A stretch of 64,000 nt of DNA from Massilia sp. H6 (GCF_024802625.1 NZ_CP103371.1:2728001-2792000); one strand, 5' to 3'; shown: positions 1 through 9,630, counted from the first letter of the stretch. The notes: generated by a model not told the origin, from the letters alone. Made by a program: numbers and translations.

Positions 1-1412
1 ACTTCGAACTGCAGCACGCCCACCGCGCCCAGGATCAGGTCCGAGCCCAGCACCGGCTTGAACACCTGCACCGCCCCTTCTTCACCCAGCTGCTGCAGGC
101 CCTTGTGGAGCTGTTTCACCTTGAGCGGATTGCGGATGCGCACGGTGCGGAACAGGTCCGGGGCAAAGTACGGAATGCCGGTGAAGGTCAGCGCTTCGCC
201 TTCGGAGAAGCTGTCGCCGATCTGCATGTTGCCGTGGTTCGGCAAGCCGATGATGTCGCCGGCGTAGGCTTCCTCGACCTGTTCCCGGCTCGACGCCATG
301 AAGGTCACCACCGAAGAGAGCTTGACGTCGCGTCCCAGGCGCAGGTGCTTGACCTTCATGCCTCTCTCGAAACGCCCCGAGCATACCCGCAGGAAGGCGA
401 TGCGGTCGCGGTGGGCCGGGTCCATGTTGGCCTGGATCTTGAAGACGAAGCCGGTGAATGGCTGCTCGTCCGGTTTGACCGAACGCACGGTGGCATCGCG
501 CTCGCGCGGGGCCGGCGCCCAGTCGACCAGCGCCGACAGGATCTCGCGCACACCGAAGTTGTTGATTGCCGAACCGAAGAACACCGGGGTCTGCACGCCC
601 GACAGGAAGCGCTCAAGGTCGAAGGTATGCGAGGCGCCGTGCACCAGTTCGACCTCCATCTTGAGCTGCTCGATCTCGAGCGGGAACATCTCGGCCAGCT
701 TCGGATTGTCGATGCCCTTGACGATTTCGAAGGCGCCGTCGGCTTTTTCTTCGCCCGCCTTGAACAGCATGATCTCGTCCTTGAGCAGGTGGTATACACC
801 GCGGAAGTTCTTGCCCATGCCGATCGGCCAGGTCACCGGCGCGCACTCGATCTTCAGCACCGATTCGACTTCGTCGAGAAGCTCCAGTGGATCGCGGGTT
901 TCGCGGTCCATCTTGTTCATGAAGGTCACGATCGGGGTATCGCGCATGCGGCATACGCCGAGCAGCTTGATGGTCTGCTCTTCCACGCCCTTGGCCGCGT
1001 CGATCACCATCAGCGCCGAGTCGACCGCGGTCAGCACGCGGTAGGTGTCTTCCGAAAAGTCCTGGTGGCCGGGGGTGTCGAGCAGGTTGACCACGTGGTC
1101 GCGGAACTCGAACTGCATCACCGAGGATGCAACCGAGATGCCGCGCTGCTTCTCGATATCCATCCAGTCCGAGGTCGCGTGGCGGCCGCTCTTGCGGCCC
1201 TTGACGGTGCCGGCGAGCTGGATCGCGCCCGAGAACAGCAACAGTTTCTCGGTCAGAGTGGTCTTGCCGGCATCCGGGTGGGAAATGATGCCGAAGGTGC
1301 GACGGCGCGCCACTTCTCGCGGAATCAGGCCATCCTGGCTTCTGGCCTGGGTAGGGGCGTTGGCCGCGTCAGCTGCGCTGTCGTCGGCGGTAATTTCGGT
1401 ATCGTTGGACAT
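1..1412 (-). CDS. prfC: Peptide chain release factor 3 (partial, C-terminus off the left edge)
   Basis: Translational GTPase that removes RF1/RF2 from the ribosome after peptide release. About 470 N-terminal residues are visible. A variable stretch of about 35 residues is followed by the P-loop HPDAGKTT at residues 45-52, then G3 DTPGHQDF and G4 NKMD, and the beta-barrel domain II continues to the edge. The start at 1412 ([11 protein letters not shown]) gives the extended N-terminus before the conserved [20 protein letters not shown] core. The family is usually about 530 residues, so only some 60-70 are missing. It stands alone, upstream of the convergent-free gap before pilY1, which ends at 1572 on the same strand. 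RF3 is told from EF-G by its strongly conserved [15 protein letters not shown] region after the P-loop. Confidence 0.96.
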   Translation of the reverse strand, partial: MSNDTEITADDSAADAANAPTQARSQDGLIPREVARRRTFGIISHPDAGKTTLTEKLLLFSGAIQLAGTVKGRKSGRHATSDWMDIEKQRGISVASSVMQFEFRDHVVNLLDTPGHQDFSEDTYRVLTAVDSALMVIDAAKGVEEQTIKLLGVCRMRDTPIVTFMNKMDRETRDPLELLDEVESVLKIECAPVTWPIGMGKNFRGVYHLLKDEIMLFKAGEEKADGAFEIVKGIDNPKLAEMFPLEIEQLKMEVELVHGASHTFDLERFLSGVQTPVFFGSAINNFGVREILSALVDWAPAPRERDATVRSVKPDEQPFTGFVFKIQANMDPAHRDRIAFLRVCSGRFERGMKVKHLRLGRDVKLSSVVTFMASSREQVEEAYAGDIIGLPNHGNMQIGDSFSEGEALTFTGIPYFAPDLFRTVRIRNPLKVKQLHKGLQQLGEEGAVQVFKPVLGSDLILGAVGVLQFE

Positions 1413-1571
1413 AGTCGAGCCTTGCGTGGCGGCCCTTGAAAGAAAACCCTCGATTTTACCGATTCCCGGCCCGCCCGTGCAAGAAGATTCACGCATGCGG
1501 CCGCCCCGGATGGGACGGCCGCGTCGTGGTTCAGGTGCGAACTGCGCCCGATTCAAGCGATTTGCGCAGCA

Positions 1572-4500
1572 CTACTCCCGCACACGCCGCCAGCCGGCGC
1601 GACGGGTCGGCATGGTCGATGCCGGATTGTGGTCCTTGGTAACGGTCTTGCCATCGGCCGTCGTCGCGATGGTCTTGGTCTCGCCATTGGGCAGGCCGAT
1701 ATTGATGAAGCCGACCACCGCCGAATTGTTCGACAGCGTCGAGCCGGCGATCTCGCGCACCGGCTTGGCCGTGCACAGGTCGAGCTCGTAGATATTGCTG
1801 GTGCCGCCCACCGAACAGGCCGACGACGAACTGGGCACATTGGTCACGGTGGTCAGGGTGCCCAGTACGATCTTCGGGTCCAGATTGACCCGCTCGCCCC
1901 CGTTACGGTCGAAGTCCACATACCAGCCGGCCTGCGAGCCAAGGTCGACGTTGGCGCCGGCAATGGTATAAGTGTCGCCCCCTGCGCCCGTGGTCTTGGT
2001 CAGGGTCTGTTTGGCCATCAGCGCCTCGCTGCGCCACTGCGCCGCCGACACTGCCACCCCCGAATCGCGCAGCACGTAGGCCGATTGCGTCGCGGTGCTG
2101 CCGACATCGGTGATGTCGAGCAGGCGGCCGGTGCCGAAGGCCACCACGCGCTGCGCTTCCGGCACCGTGCTGCCCTGTTCATTGGTGATCTCGACCCGGC
2201 ACAAGGCCACGTCGGGCCGGGTGGTGATCGGCTGGTTCACGCCGGCGTCGCCCATCTTCAGCATGCGCACCGTGCCCGGGCTGGTGAAATCGAAACGCCA
2301 CATCTGCCCCAGGTTGTCGCCGCCATAGACAAAGGTCACAAGCGGGTCGGTAGTCGGATTGTTGGTGACCGCGGTGATCTTGGCCAGGCCCGAGGGCGTG
2401 GCCGTTGTGCCCGAATCGGTGCTGATGCGGTCGAGTACCGCGCCGGTGGCAACATCGACGACAAAGATATAGCCCTTGCCGCTGCCGCTGCCGACCCCGT
2501 CCACGCCCGGGATGTTGTTGTAGCCCGATGTCAGGAATACCACCCAGCGCTCTTCTGCGGCGGCGTTTTTCCAGGTCCCGAACTGCGGATTGCCGAATGA
2601 CAGGCCGATTTCCGGCTCGTGGTTGATGCCGCTGCAAACGGTCGCGTCGGCGCAGGTTTCCCACAGCGCGCGCGGCTGTTCCGGGTCGGTGATGTCGAGC
2701 GCGTAATAGCCGCGCCCGCCCGCGTTCAGGCCGGCTACCAGCACGGTGCGCCATTTGCCGTCGATCTGCACGTCGCCCACCTCGGGCGAGCCGTCCACCG
2801 TGTACTGGTGGTTGGTGCCGTAGTTGACGCTGGCCTGGACATGCAGTTTCTTCATCGTGATGCGCGGCACATAGGCCCACAGCTCTTCGCCATTGGCGGC
2901 GTTGAAAGCATGCAGCATGCCATCGTTGGCGGCGGCATAGATAGTGCCAGGACGCGCCGCGTGCTCCACCTTGAAGTCGTTGTAGCCGGCGCGCGTATAG
3001 TTCTTGCGCGGGTCGCGCGCAAACGCCGGCTTGGCCGAGGCGATGTCGCCCAGCACGATCGGCACCGCCGCGGTCGATCCCGGCGCCACCGTATCGGCTT
3101 TGGTATAGGCGCGCATGACCGTGTCATCCGCATGGATCTGCTGGCCGCGCAGCCAGTTGACGATGTTGGCGCCGTTGTTGACGAGCGCGCGATTGGCGGC
3201 CGAGAGGTTGGCGCACTGCGCAAGCGCCCCGCACTTGCCGTCGAACCATGCGCGCTCGGCGTCGCTCATGCCGGCATAGGTGAACTCCTTGAGATCGCCG
3301 ACGGCAAGGTCGAGCATCAGGATGCGGCGGGTATCCGTGGTGTCCGCTACCTTGAGCCCGACGATATTCGACGAATTCCAGATATCGGCGTTGCCAACGA
3401 CGCCGGTGACGGTGTCGATCTTGCGCTTGGTAAGCTGGCCATACCATTTCACGGTGGTGAAGGTAGCCGAAAAGATGTCGTTGTCGAATTGCGAGATGTT
3501 CGGCGTCGAGGTTGCCGACGCGGCGGCGGCGCCGACCTTGACCTCGATGTTCGACAGCGCCTCGCGCAGGCCCTCGACCACCTGGAGCGGATCCGAGGCC
3601 GAGAAATACTTGCCGTGGCCATTGATCGCGGCATGCCACAGGTCGTCGACGCGCGACTGGTAGGCGGCCGAGCCGCTGTTGTCACCGGTGCGCGGATCCG
3701 GCCAGACATAGGCGCCGCCGTTGTTCCACGGGCAGCCGCTGGTCACGCCGGTAATGAGCTTGTAGAAGTCGCCGCCGAGCGCGGCGCCGGTGTCGTAGTT
3801 CGGCTCATAGGTCATGATGCCGTCCACGCCCAGGCCGAGCGCATAGGTCTTCATGTGCAGGCGGGTGTTCTCGCCCGGCGCCGCTGGCACCAGGCCCGGC
3901 TTGCTCCAGTCTTCCAGGCCGGGCCGCAGCGAATTGGTGCCCGTGTTCGAGCCGCCGTTATACCAGTACAGCGACACGTCGGCCAGCGAGTTCAGGGACT
4001 GGCTCGAGGGGTCGACGCAACCCTTCGAGCGCAGGCAGAAACGGCGCGCATCTTCCTGGTTGTCGTTGCTGACGACGTCGGCGGCAGCGTTGCCGTTCCA
4101 GTAGCCGTCGGTGGTGACGAAGGTGAAGTTCTGCTGGCATGGGAACTGGACGACTTCCTGGCCGCTGGCGTAGTTGTAGGGCGCCTGGTTCGCGAACATC
4201 TTGCCAATGGAGTGCAAGGCCTGGCGGATCGGGGTCGACTGGCTGCCGGTCATGGCGTACAGCGAGGTGTACCACGCGCTGCGGTGGTTGCCCGAGAACG
4301 GCGCGGGCTTGGTCATCGCACCTTCGGCCGCCGCGCTCGAGAGCGACACCAGCCCGACGTTGTAGTTGTCCGTGATCGGCTGGAAGGCCTGGCCGACCGA
4401 CGTCTTCATCATCTGGTTGCGGGTCTTGTAGTAGCCGTGCCAGTTGGCGAAGTTGGTCATCTCCTCGTCGTAGGTGCAGGTGCTGGCGGCGCAGTCGGTG

Positions 4501-6152
4501 CGTCCGGGCGCGCGCGGATAGCTGGTGCGGGTCGGGACGATGTCGACCCGGACGAAAACCGAGGCGCCCAGTTCGGTCGCGGTCGCCGGGATCCCGTCGC
4601 TGACCGCCGAGGTCGTCGCGAAGCTCAGGTAGGGGGGATTCTTGCCGTTGTTGCTGAGCGAGCCGAGGGCGATATTATTACCCAAAGCGCTGGCGCTGGT
4701 GTCGACCAGGCAGACCGTATTGGCCGGGGCGCTCAAACAGATCGCCCCGCTGCCGCTGGCGCCGCCGACATAGGCGGTCAGCGTGCCCTTGGTGCCGATC
4801 TTGTTGCGGATGGCCAGCGCCACGGCGGCGGCGTTGATGTTGCGGTTGAAAGTCAGGTTACTCGAGAACAGGTTAGTGCCGCCAAAGCTTATCTGGCTTA
4901 ATACCTGGTTCTTGCTGCCATTGGTGGTGCCGGTAACGGTCAGTAGGGCCGTCGACGACGTGCCGCTGGAGATGGTGAGCTCGGTGCCCGCGCGGCTGCC
5001 GTCCGAGGCCAGCGCGCACTGCGCCTTGGCCGTCGCACCCGGTGGACAGGTGAGGGGCAACACCGCGACGATGTTATTGGATTCGAGATTGACGCCCAGG
5101 CCGGAACAGGCCGGAACGCCTGCGCCGGTCGGGGTCCTGACGCAGGCCGTGAATGGCTGGGCCAGTCCGGCCCGGGCGATGATCGACGCCGCCAGCGCAT
5201 TGGCGACCGCCTGCTGCTTGGCCGCGGTGTTGGTGCCGCTGGAGGCAGTCACGGCGACGTCGGTGATGACGGCCGCGCCGGCGCTGCCGGTGGCGGTGAC
5301 GCTGTTGAGCGTCATCGCATTGCTGCTCGCAGAAGCGCCGATGGTGACGGTGCCGTACCAGAGAGCTGGACGATTCGGATCGGAGAAGCGCGGGTACTTG
5401 TAGTCGCCGACATACTTGGCCTGGCAATTGGTCAGTGCCTTCGAATTACACCAGCGCACCTTGGCCTCTACCGGGTAGCCAGGCGGCGCCGCGGCATTGA
5501 CCGAGGTGACGCGGCAATTGGTCTTGCTGGCGTCGGTGCAGTACTCGGCGACGTTGATCAGGTAGTAGTAGGGATTGGCGGTAAAGTATTGCGGCGTGTA
5601 GCGATCGTCGTCCGGGAAACTGTAGCCGTTGCGGTTGTAGGCGCAGTTGTTGTTGCTGGTGTCGCACCAGCGCAGGTCGGGGAAGCCCGCCGCCAGGTTG
5701 GTCCGGTCGCCTACGCTACCGAGCAGGTCGCTCCGGTTGATGCCGAAGCCGTCGGTACTCACCGAAGTCCAGGCCGCAGTGGCGGCACGGTCCTGTGCAG
5801 GATAGGTGGTGCCGTCGGCCCTGACCGGTGGGCTGTAGCGCACCCGTGGATCGTAATACTGGCGGTTGAAGTCCGGGCTGGTGTACGGCGGGTCGCCCAC
5901 GCGGCAGCCGCGCGTGGTGCTCATCGTGGCGCGGGCACGGCAGGTCGTACTGTCGTCCACGTAGTCTGGCGTGAACGTGCTGCTCATCGACCCCGAGTTA
6001 TCGTACAGCAGCATCAGGTTCGGCTTGACCGTACCGCTGCCCGTGATGTTCAGCAGCGGCAGCTGGGCGATGGCGGTCGGCGCGGCCTGGGCCGGCTGGG
6101 TCGACAGCGCCAGCACCAGCAGGGACAGCATGCGGAGAGTAAGACTGTTCAT
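1572..6152 (-). CDS. pilY1: PilY1-like type IV pilus tip adhesin
   Basis: Large secreted type IV pilus biogenesis factor and adhesin, 1526 residues. A signal peptide covers about residues 1-23 (ends QPAQA). A von Willebrand A MIDAS motif D51-x-S53-x-S55 (LLYDNSGSM) follows. The C-terminal half is a PilC/PilY1 beta-propeller, with the hallmark AAANDGMLHAFNAANGEELW and, late in the protein, an acidic DFDRNGGERVNLD loop where PilY1 proteins bind calcium. The start at 6152 is chosen because it begins the signal peptide and follows GGAACC; the frame is open for 75 more codons upstream inside pilX but that part has no signal. It is longer than Pseudomonas PilY1 (about 1160), mainly because of Ser/Thr/Ala-rich sequence at about 265-550 inside the vWA region. 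Last gene of the minor pilin operon, 41 nt after pilX. Confidence 0.93.
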   Translation of the reverse strand: MNSLTLRMLSLLVLALSTQPAQAAPTAIAQLPLLNITGSGTVKPNLMLLYDNSGSMSSTFTPDYVDDSTTCRARATMSTTRGCRVGDPPYTSPDFNRQYYDPRVRYSPPVRADGTTYPAQDRAATAAWTSVSTDGFGINRSDLLGSVGDRTNLAAGFPDLRWCDTSNNNCAYNRNGYSFPDDDRYTPQYFTANPYYYLINVAEYCTDASKTNCRVTSVNAAAPPGYPVEAKVRWCNSKALTNCQAKYVGDYKYPRFSDPNRPALWYGTVTIGASASSNAMTLNSVTATGSAGAAVITDVAVTASSGTNTAAKQQAVANALAASIIARAGLAQPFTACVRTPTGAGVPACSGLGVNLESNNIVAVLPLTCPPGATAKAQCALASDGSRAGTELTISSGTSSTALLTVTGTTNGSKNQVLSQISFGGTNLFSSNLTFNRNINAAAVALAIRNKIGTKGTLTAYVGGASGSGAICLSAPANTVCLVDTSASALGNNIALGSLSNNGKNPPYLSFATTSAVSDGIPATATELGASVFVRVDIVPTRTSYPRAPGRTDCAASTCTYDEEMTNFANWHGYYKTRNQMMKTSVGQAFQPITDNYNVGLVSLSSAAAEGAMTKPAPFSGNHRSAWYTSLYAMTGSQSTPIRQALHSIGKMFANQAPYNYASGQEVVQFPCQQNFTFVTTDGYWNGNAAADVVSNDNQEDARRFCLRSKGCVDPSSQSLNSLADVSLYWYNGGSNTGTNSLRPGLEDWSKPGLVPAAPGENTRLHMKTYALGLGVDGIMTYEPNYDTGAALGGDFYKLITGVTSGCPWNNGGAYVWPDPRTGDNSGSAAYQSRVDDLWHAAINGHGKYFSASDPLQVVEGLREALSNIEVKVGAAAASATSTPNISQFDNDIFSATFTTVKWYGQLTKRKIDTVTGVVGNADIWNSSNIVGLKVADTTDTRRILMLDLAVGDLKEFTYAGMSDAERAWFDGKCGALAQCANLSAANRALVNNGANIVNWLRGQQIHADDTVMRAYTKADTVAPGSTAAVPIVLGDIASAKPAFARDPRKNYTRAGYNDFKVEHAARPGTIYAAANDGMLHAFNAANGEELWAYVPRITMKKLHVQASVNYGTNHQYTVDGSPEVGDVQIDGKWRTVLVAGLNAGGRGYYALDITDPEQPRALWETCADATVCSGINHEPEIGLSFGNPQFGTWKNAAAEERWVVFLTSGYNNIPGVDGVGSGSGKGYIFVVDVATGAVLDRISTDSGTTATPSGLAKITAVTNNPTTDPLVTFVYGGDNLGQMWRFDFTSPGTVRMLKMGDAGVNQPITTRPDVALCRVEITNEQGSTVPEAQRVVAFGTGRLLDITDVGSTATQSAYVLRDSGVAVSAAQWRSEALMAKQTLTKTTGAGGDTYTIAGANVDLGSQAGWYVDFDRNGGERVNLDPKIVLGTLTTVTNVPSSSSACSVGGTSNIYELDLCTAKPVREIAGSTLSNNSAVVGFINIGLPNGETKTIATTADGKTVTKDHNPASTMPTRRAGWRRVRE

Positions 6153-6193
6153 ACGGGTTCCGATATTCAGGTTGCGGCGCTGGTCGTCACGGC

Positions 6194-6787
6194 TCAGGCG
6201 CCGATCAGGACCACCATCTGGGTGATGACGTTGCCACCCTTGGGGCCGTCGATGCGAGCGGTGATGACATAGTGAAGCTGCGGCACGCCGGCATAGACCG
6301 GCGAATCCGAGGCCAGGCTGTCGCCCAGCCGCACGGTATTGCCGAGCGTGGAGGTATTGGCGGCGGTCTGCACGCAATCGTTGCCGGCATCGCTGTACGG
6401 CAGGTTATCCACGGCGCACATGCGATGGATGACATAGCGGATACGGTTGCCGGCGGCGTCCTGGACCTCGCGCGAGCCGTCCCAGAAATCGGCCGAGCGC
6501 ACGGTGTTTCGGGTGTTGAGCGAGGCGCGGTAGCCCTGCGCCGGAAAATGGCTGTCGAGCTGCACCTTGTTGGTCGCTGCGGTGGTACTGAGCCACTGGA
6601 AGCCGGTGTGCAAGCCGAAGTCGGCGGCGCGCGCCAGCGCCGCATCGTAGGCCAGGTTGGAGGCAGTCATGGTGGTCGAATTACTCGCGCGCAGCAGAAA
6701 GATGCTCGACACCAGCATCACCAGCAGCATGATCAGCATGACCGGCAGTGCGATGCCGCGCTGGCGTTTGACGGATGGATGCATCAT
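6194..6787 (-). CDS. pilX: PilX-like minor pilin assembly protein
   Basis: 197 residues. A short basic leader (MMHPSVKRQRG) is followed by a hydrophobic helix of about 22 residues (IALPVMLIMLLVMLVSSIFL), the N-terminal PilX type, in which the cleavage Gly is kept and the +5 Glu is absent, as is common in PilX. The rest is a globular periplasmic domain with two cysteines, CAVDNLPYSDAGNDC, likely disulfide-bonded. In Pseudomonas PilX works with FimU, PilV, PilW and PilE to prime pilus assembly and link PilY1 to the tip. The ATG overlaps the pilW stop codon (ATGA), and pilY1 follows after 41 nt, so translation is probably coupled. Confidence 0.88.
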   Translation of the reverse strand: MMHPSVKRQRGIALPVMLIMLLVMLVSSIFLLRASNSTTMTASNLAYDAALARAADFGLHTGFQWLSTTAATNKVQLDSHFPAQGYRASLNTRNTVRSADFWDGSREVQDAAGNRIRYVIHRMCAVDNLPYSDAGNDCVQTAANTSTLGNTVRLGDSLASDSPVYAGVPQLHYVITARIDGPKGGNVITQMVVLIGA

Positions 6788-8007
6788 GCGGTCGGTCTCC
6801 AGCCGGCATTGCGCAGCGGCACGATGGTTTCAAAGACGCGGTAGCGGTAGCAGCGCCAGTTGACTGCATCGCCGGCCACCGCAACGTCGACCATGACCGG
6901 CACCGCGGTCACGCCCAGCGGCTCCCCGGTAGCGAACACGGTCGGGCGCACGGTGGTTGCCATGCACTGGCCGCTTGATGCATCGGGTCGTTCGGGATTC
7001 TTTGCGCGCGCCACCACGGCAAGGCGCAGGGCCGCCACGCGTTGGTAGTCGCCGGCGCCACCCACGACGCCATCGCCGTCGGCATCGATCATCGTGGCCG
7101 ACCAGGTGCCGACGCGGACTCCTTCTTCCGGCAGGAAGGCCGCGCCAGTGCGGGTGTCGAAGCCGTATTGCGCCTTGAGCGAAACGATGTTGTCCGCTAC
7201 CGCCTGCGCAGCTGCACCCGCGCCGGCCAGGTCGGTGGCACGCAGGCGCAGGTAGCCGCCTTCGACCGTCCAGCTGCGCAGCGCCAGGCGCGCGGTTGGT
7301 CCGAGGTTGAAGATACGCGAGGCGCCACCCGTGTATTGCGCGCCGAGGCCGCCGTCGTTGAAGCGGTTGCCGACGCCTGCGATCATGACGTATTGCTGCG
7401 AAGGCGGCGGCGCCAGGCTTTCAGGATCCGAAGACACCTGGGCCAGCGAGCAGCGCCCGCCCACCGTTTCGGGCGCGACCAGGATCACGTCTCCTTGCGC
7501 AAAGCCATACGGGACCCGGTCGACGTCGATGCGGGTGCCGCCGATGTAGTCGCTGGTAATGCGCAGCGTGCCGGTGCCGCTGGGCGAGCTGCCGGCGTAG
7601 AGCGAGAGCCGGTCCGGCGCTGCGCCATTGACTCCTGCAGCGCCCGGCTCGATGATGGCCGCCGCAATCGGGCGCACCGCAGTGGCGCCGCGCAGCGCCG
7701 GCGCCAGTTCATAGTTGTCGGCGTCGTCGAGCACCGTGTCGCAGCCGACGATCAGGGGATCGTTCAGGCCGAAACCCGCATTCTCGGCGTCGCCGCTGAT
7801 CGAGAACATCGCGACCATGCCGTTCTGCATCGAGTCCGAGCCGCCCAGCGCGGCCTGCTTGTTGCGTTCGGCATCGGTCATCACGCGGGTGGCGAACATC
7901 ACCGCCAGCAGACCGATGAGCACGCTGACCATCAGCTCGACCAGCGAAAATCCACCGGAAAAAGCGCGTGCCGGCCGGCCGGTGCGTGGGCGATGGCGCC
8001 GCGTCAT
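6784..8007 (-). CDS. pilW: PilW-like minor pilin
   Basis: 407 residues. The basic leader ends in SGG and is followed by a class III signal FSLVELMVSVLIGLLAVMF with the conserved Glu at +5 after the cleaved Gly, so PilD should process it. A large globular domain follows, with several cysteines (CDTVLDD, GGRCSLAQ, GQCMATT, WRCYRY) and a DADGDGVVGG acidic loop that resembles a calcium-binding turn. The length agrees with the PilW family, the largest minor pilin. The start overlaps the pilV stop (ATGA) and the stop overlaps the pilX start in the same way. The function in minor pilin priming is known from homologues; nothing here has been tested. Confidence 0.9.
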   Translation of the reverse strand: MTRRHRPRTGRPARAFSGGFSLVELMVSVLIGLLAVMFATRVMTDAERNKQAALGGSDSMQNGMVAMFSISGDAENAGFGLNDPLIVGCDTVLDDADNYELAPALRGATAVRPIAAAIIEPGAAGVNGAAPDRLSLYAGSSPSGTGTLRITSDYIGGTRIDVDRVPYGFAQGDVILVAPETVGGRCSLAQVSSDPESLAPPPSQQYVMIAGVGNRFNDGGLGAQYTGGASRIFNLGPTARLALRSWTVEGGYLRLRATDLAGAGAAAQAVADNIVSLKAQYGFDTRTGAAFLPEEGVRVGTWSATMIDADGDGVVGGAGDYQRVAALRLAVVARAKNPERPDASSGQCMATTVRPTVFATGEPLGVTAVPVMVDVAVAGDAVNWRCYRYRVFETIVPLRNAGWRPTA

Positions 8008-8429
8008 GTGGACCCCGCGAAATAGGATGTGATGCGGTGGGTATTGAGCGGCAAATCGCTCGTGCGGCGCCAGCTGATCGCAATATCCACCATGGCCGGC
8101 GCGCCAGGCGTGGCGACAGTCACGGCGATGGTGATGGTGGCGCCGGGAATCAGGCGCCGGGTTTCGGTGTGCCAGGGCGCGAGCCGGGTGGACGGAAGCG
8201 CACTGGCCGCGACCTGGTAGTCGGCAAGGTTGGCAAGGTCGGTATTCATCACGCCCAGCAGCTTGTCGGCGGCGATGGTCGCCTCGGCGCGCAGGCCGGC
8301 GTCGGACAGCGCCGAATAGGCGCGCGCCTGCAAGCCGATCGTGCCGAGCAGTCCGATCGCCAGGATCACGGCGGCGAGCAAGGCTTCCAGCAGCGCTATG
8401 CCGGACTGAGCACCCCGAGCGCGCCTCAT
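8004..8429 (-). CDS. pilV: Type IV pilus modification protein PilV
   Basis: 141 residues from the chosen ATG at 8429. A basic leader MRRARGAQSG precedes the prepilin helix IALLEALLAAVILAIGLLG, where Glu is at +5 after the cleaved Gly, typical of PilV. The short C-terminal domain ends in SYFAGST. The start at 8429 overlaps the fimT stop as ATGA and has CAGG eight bases upstream; a GTG nine bases further up (8438) is possible but has poorer spacing. Minor pilin of the tip-priming complex. Translationally coupled on both sides, which supports the reading frame. Confidence 0.9.
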   Translation of the reverse strand: MRRARGAQSGIALLEALLAAVILAIGLLGTIGLQARAYSALSDAGLRAEATIAADKLLGVMNTDLANLADYQVAASALPSTRLAPWHTETRRLIPGATITIAVTVATPGAPAMVDIAISWRRTSDLPLNTHRITSYFAGST

Positions 8430-9085
8430 GCGGGGCACCTGCGCGCGTCGCCGGCAGGGGCCGCCGGGTCGCAGCGGGAGGCCACGCCGGCCAGGGTCAG
8501 CACCACGCTCGCGGCCGGAAAGGCTGCCTCGCCAGCAGGCGCCAGGTCGATCCGCATCATGCGGGTACCGGCCAGGGTGTCGACCCAGCCGAGCGGCGTG
8601 AAATACACCGAGGTAGCCTCGTCCGGCCCGGTGCTGACCGCCAGGCGCGCGGTGTCGGGCAGCGCATCGGCACTGCGCACGATCGACGTCACGCCAGCGC
8701 CGCTGGCCTGCGCCGGGCGCACTGGCTCGCTCACCGTCGACCAGTTGCCGTCTTCATCGTTGCAGGGGCTCTCAGGGGTGGGAAAGCACAAGTCGACGCG
8801 CCAGTCGTACTGGCCGCTGATGGCGTTTTCGATTAGCACCAGGCGGCTGGCGCCGTTATGGGCCAGTGCCTGCGCACGGGCCAGCGCCAGCCCTTCGGCG
8901 TAGAACTGGGTAGCGGCGGCGGCCCTGGTGGCGGCCAGCCAGTCGCTCATGCGCGGCACCCCCATGGCCAGCACGATGGCGAACACCGCAAGCGCGATCA
9001 TGGCTTCGACCAGCGTAAAACCGGCGCAATTGCCGGCGCGACTCCGGACGCAGCGCGAAGGCAGCGGGAGGCTTATTGGGTGCAC
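8426..9085 (-). CDS. fimT: FimT/GspH-family pseudopilin (minor pilin)
   Basis: About 219 residues from a proposed GTG start at 9085. A basic N-terminus leads to the type III signal CAGFTLVEAMIALAVFAIVL, with cleavage after Gly and Glu at +5. The C-terminal part is a GspH/FimT beta-domain with cysteines CFPTPESPC and a closing DARRCPA. The frame stays open further upstream, but GTG at 9085 has GAGGAGG a few bases before it, formed by the end of pilE, and it overlaps the pilE stop by 13 bases. It is the counterpart of FimU/FimT, the minor pilin that joins the tip complex to the main pilin. The family call is firm; the exact start is moderately sure. Confidence 0.87.
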   Translation of the reverse strand: MHPISLPLPSRCVRSRAGNCAGFTLVEAMIALAVFAIVLAMGVPRMSDWLAATRAAAATQFYAEGLALARAQALAHNGASRLVLIENAISGQYDWRVDLCFPTPESPCNDEDGNWSTVSEPVRPAQASGAGVTSIVRSADALPDTARLAVSTGPDEATSVYFTPLGWVDTLAGTRMMRIDLAPAGEAAFPAASVVLTLAGVASRCDPAAPAGDARRCPA

Positions 9086-9504
9086 GTGCCCTCCTCGCGG
9101 TCGACCCAGCAGGTGTCGCTGCCGGTCCACCCTTGCGGCACGGCCGTGGTGGCGCGATTGCCGTTCTGGTCGATGGTGTAGACGAAACCGTCGACGCTGC
9201 CCTCGCCGGTGGCGGTCAGCACATAGGCGCTGGCGCTGGCGCTGGTCAGCTTGAAGGTGAAATTATCGGTATCGGCTGGCATCTGGGCCAGCGCTGCGGC
9301 GTCGAAGCCGGCATAGGTGCGGTTGTTCGACCAATGCTGCTCCATGCGCGGCTGCACCCCGGCCAGGCCAGTGAATGCTTCGGTCAGGCGCGCCCGCATC
9401 ACGTAAGCGCTGTACGACGGCAAGGCGACTGCCGTGAGGATGCCAACGATGACCACCGCGATCATGATTTCGATGAGGGTGAATCCGGCCTGGCGCTTGT
9501 ACAT
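9073..9504 (-). CDS. pilE: PilE-like type IV pilin
   Basis: 143 residues from ATG at 9504, which has GGAG eight bases upstream. A very short leader MYKRQAG is cleaved by PilD before FTLIEIMIAVVIVGILTAVA, the classical type IVa N-terminal helix with Glu5. The remaining domain is small, with a C-terminal Cys pair (DTCWVDREEGTC) enclosing the D-region loop. In Pseudomonas-type clusters PilE is the last gene; here it leads the operon. It could be a minor or a major pilin by sequence; its position with fimT-pilV-pilW-pilX-pilY1 suggests the minor role. The promoter is expected in the 126-nt gap upstream, where paired CTGACAG repeats lie. Confidence 0.92.
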   Translation of the reverse strand: MYKRQAGFTLIEIMIAVVIVGILTAVALPSYSAYVMRARLTEAFTGLAGVQPRMEQHWSNNRTYAGFDAAALAQMPADTDNFTFKLTSASASAYVLTATGEGSVDGFVYTIDQNGNRATTAVPQGWTGSDTCWVDREEGTCTQ

Positions 9505-9553
9505 GGGTGTTCTCCGAGGGAACCGGCGGATTGCCGGAATGTTTCCGTAAGGA

Positions 9554-9609
9554 ATGATAACCCACAAAGCTTGCATTTCCCTGAGGAAATCCTGACAGTT
9601 AGCTGACAG
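9554..9609 (-). promoter_or_regulatory. Candidate pilE promoter with two direct CTGACAG repeats
   Basis: Read on the plus strand, CTGACAG occurs at 9592-9598 and again at 9603-9609, giving a direct repeat with an 11-bp period. On the minus strand a TATCAT hexamer at 9559-9554 could be the -10 of the pilE operon, which puts the repeats roughly 45-60 bases upstream of a start site. An 11-bp direct repeat is the usual site geometry for OmpR-family regulators, and such a regulator is encoded at 11015-11692. No good -35 hexamer is visible, which fits activation. The link between regulator and site is inference. Confidence 0.4.
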
Positions 9610-9630
9610 GTGCGCGAATGCAACGTCGGG

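Noticed and set aside
105..1439. Plus-strand 444-codon frame opposite prfC
   Set aside because: Antisense shadow of a well-conserved gene.
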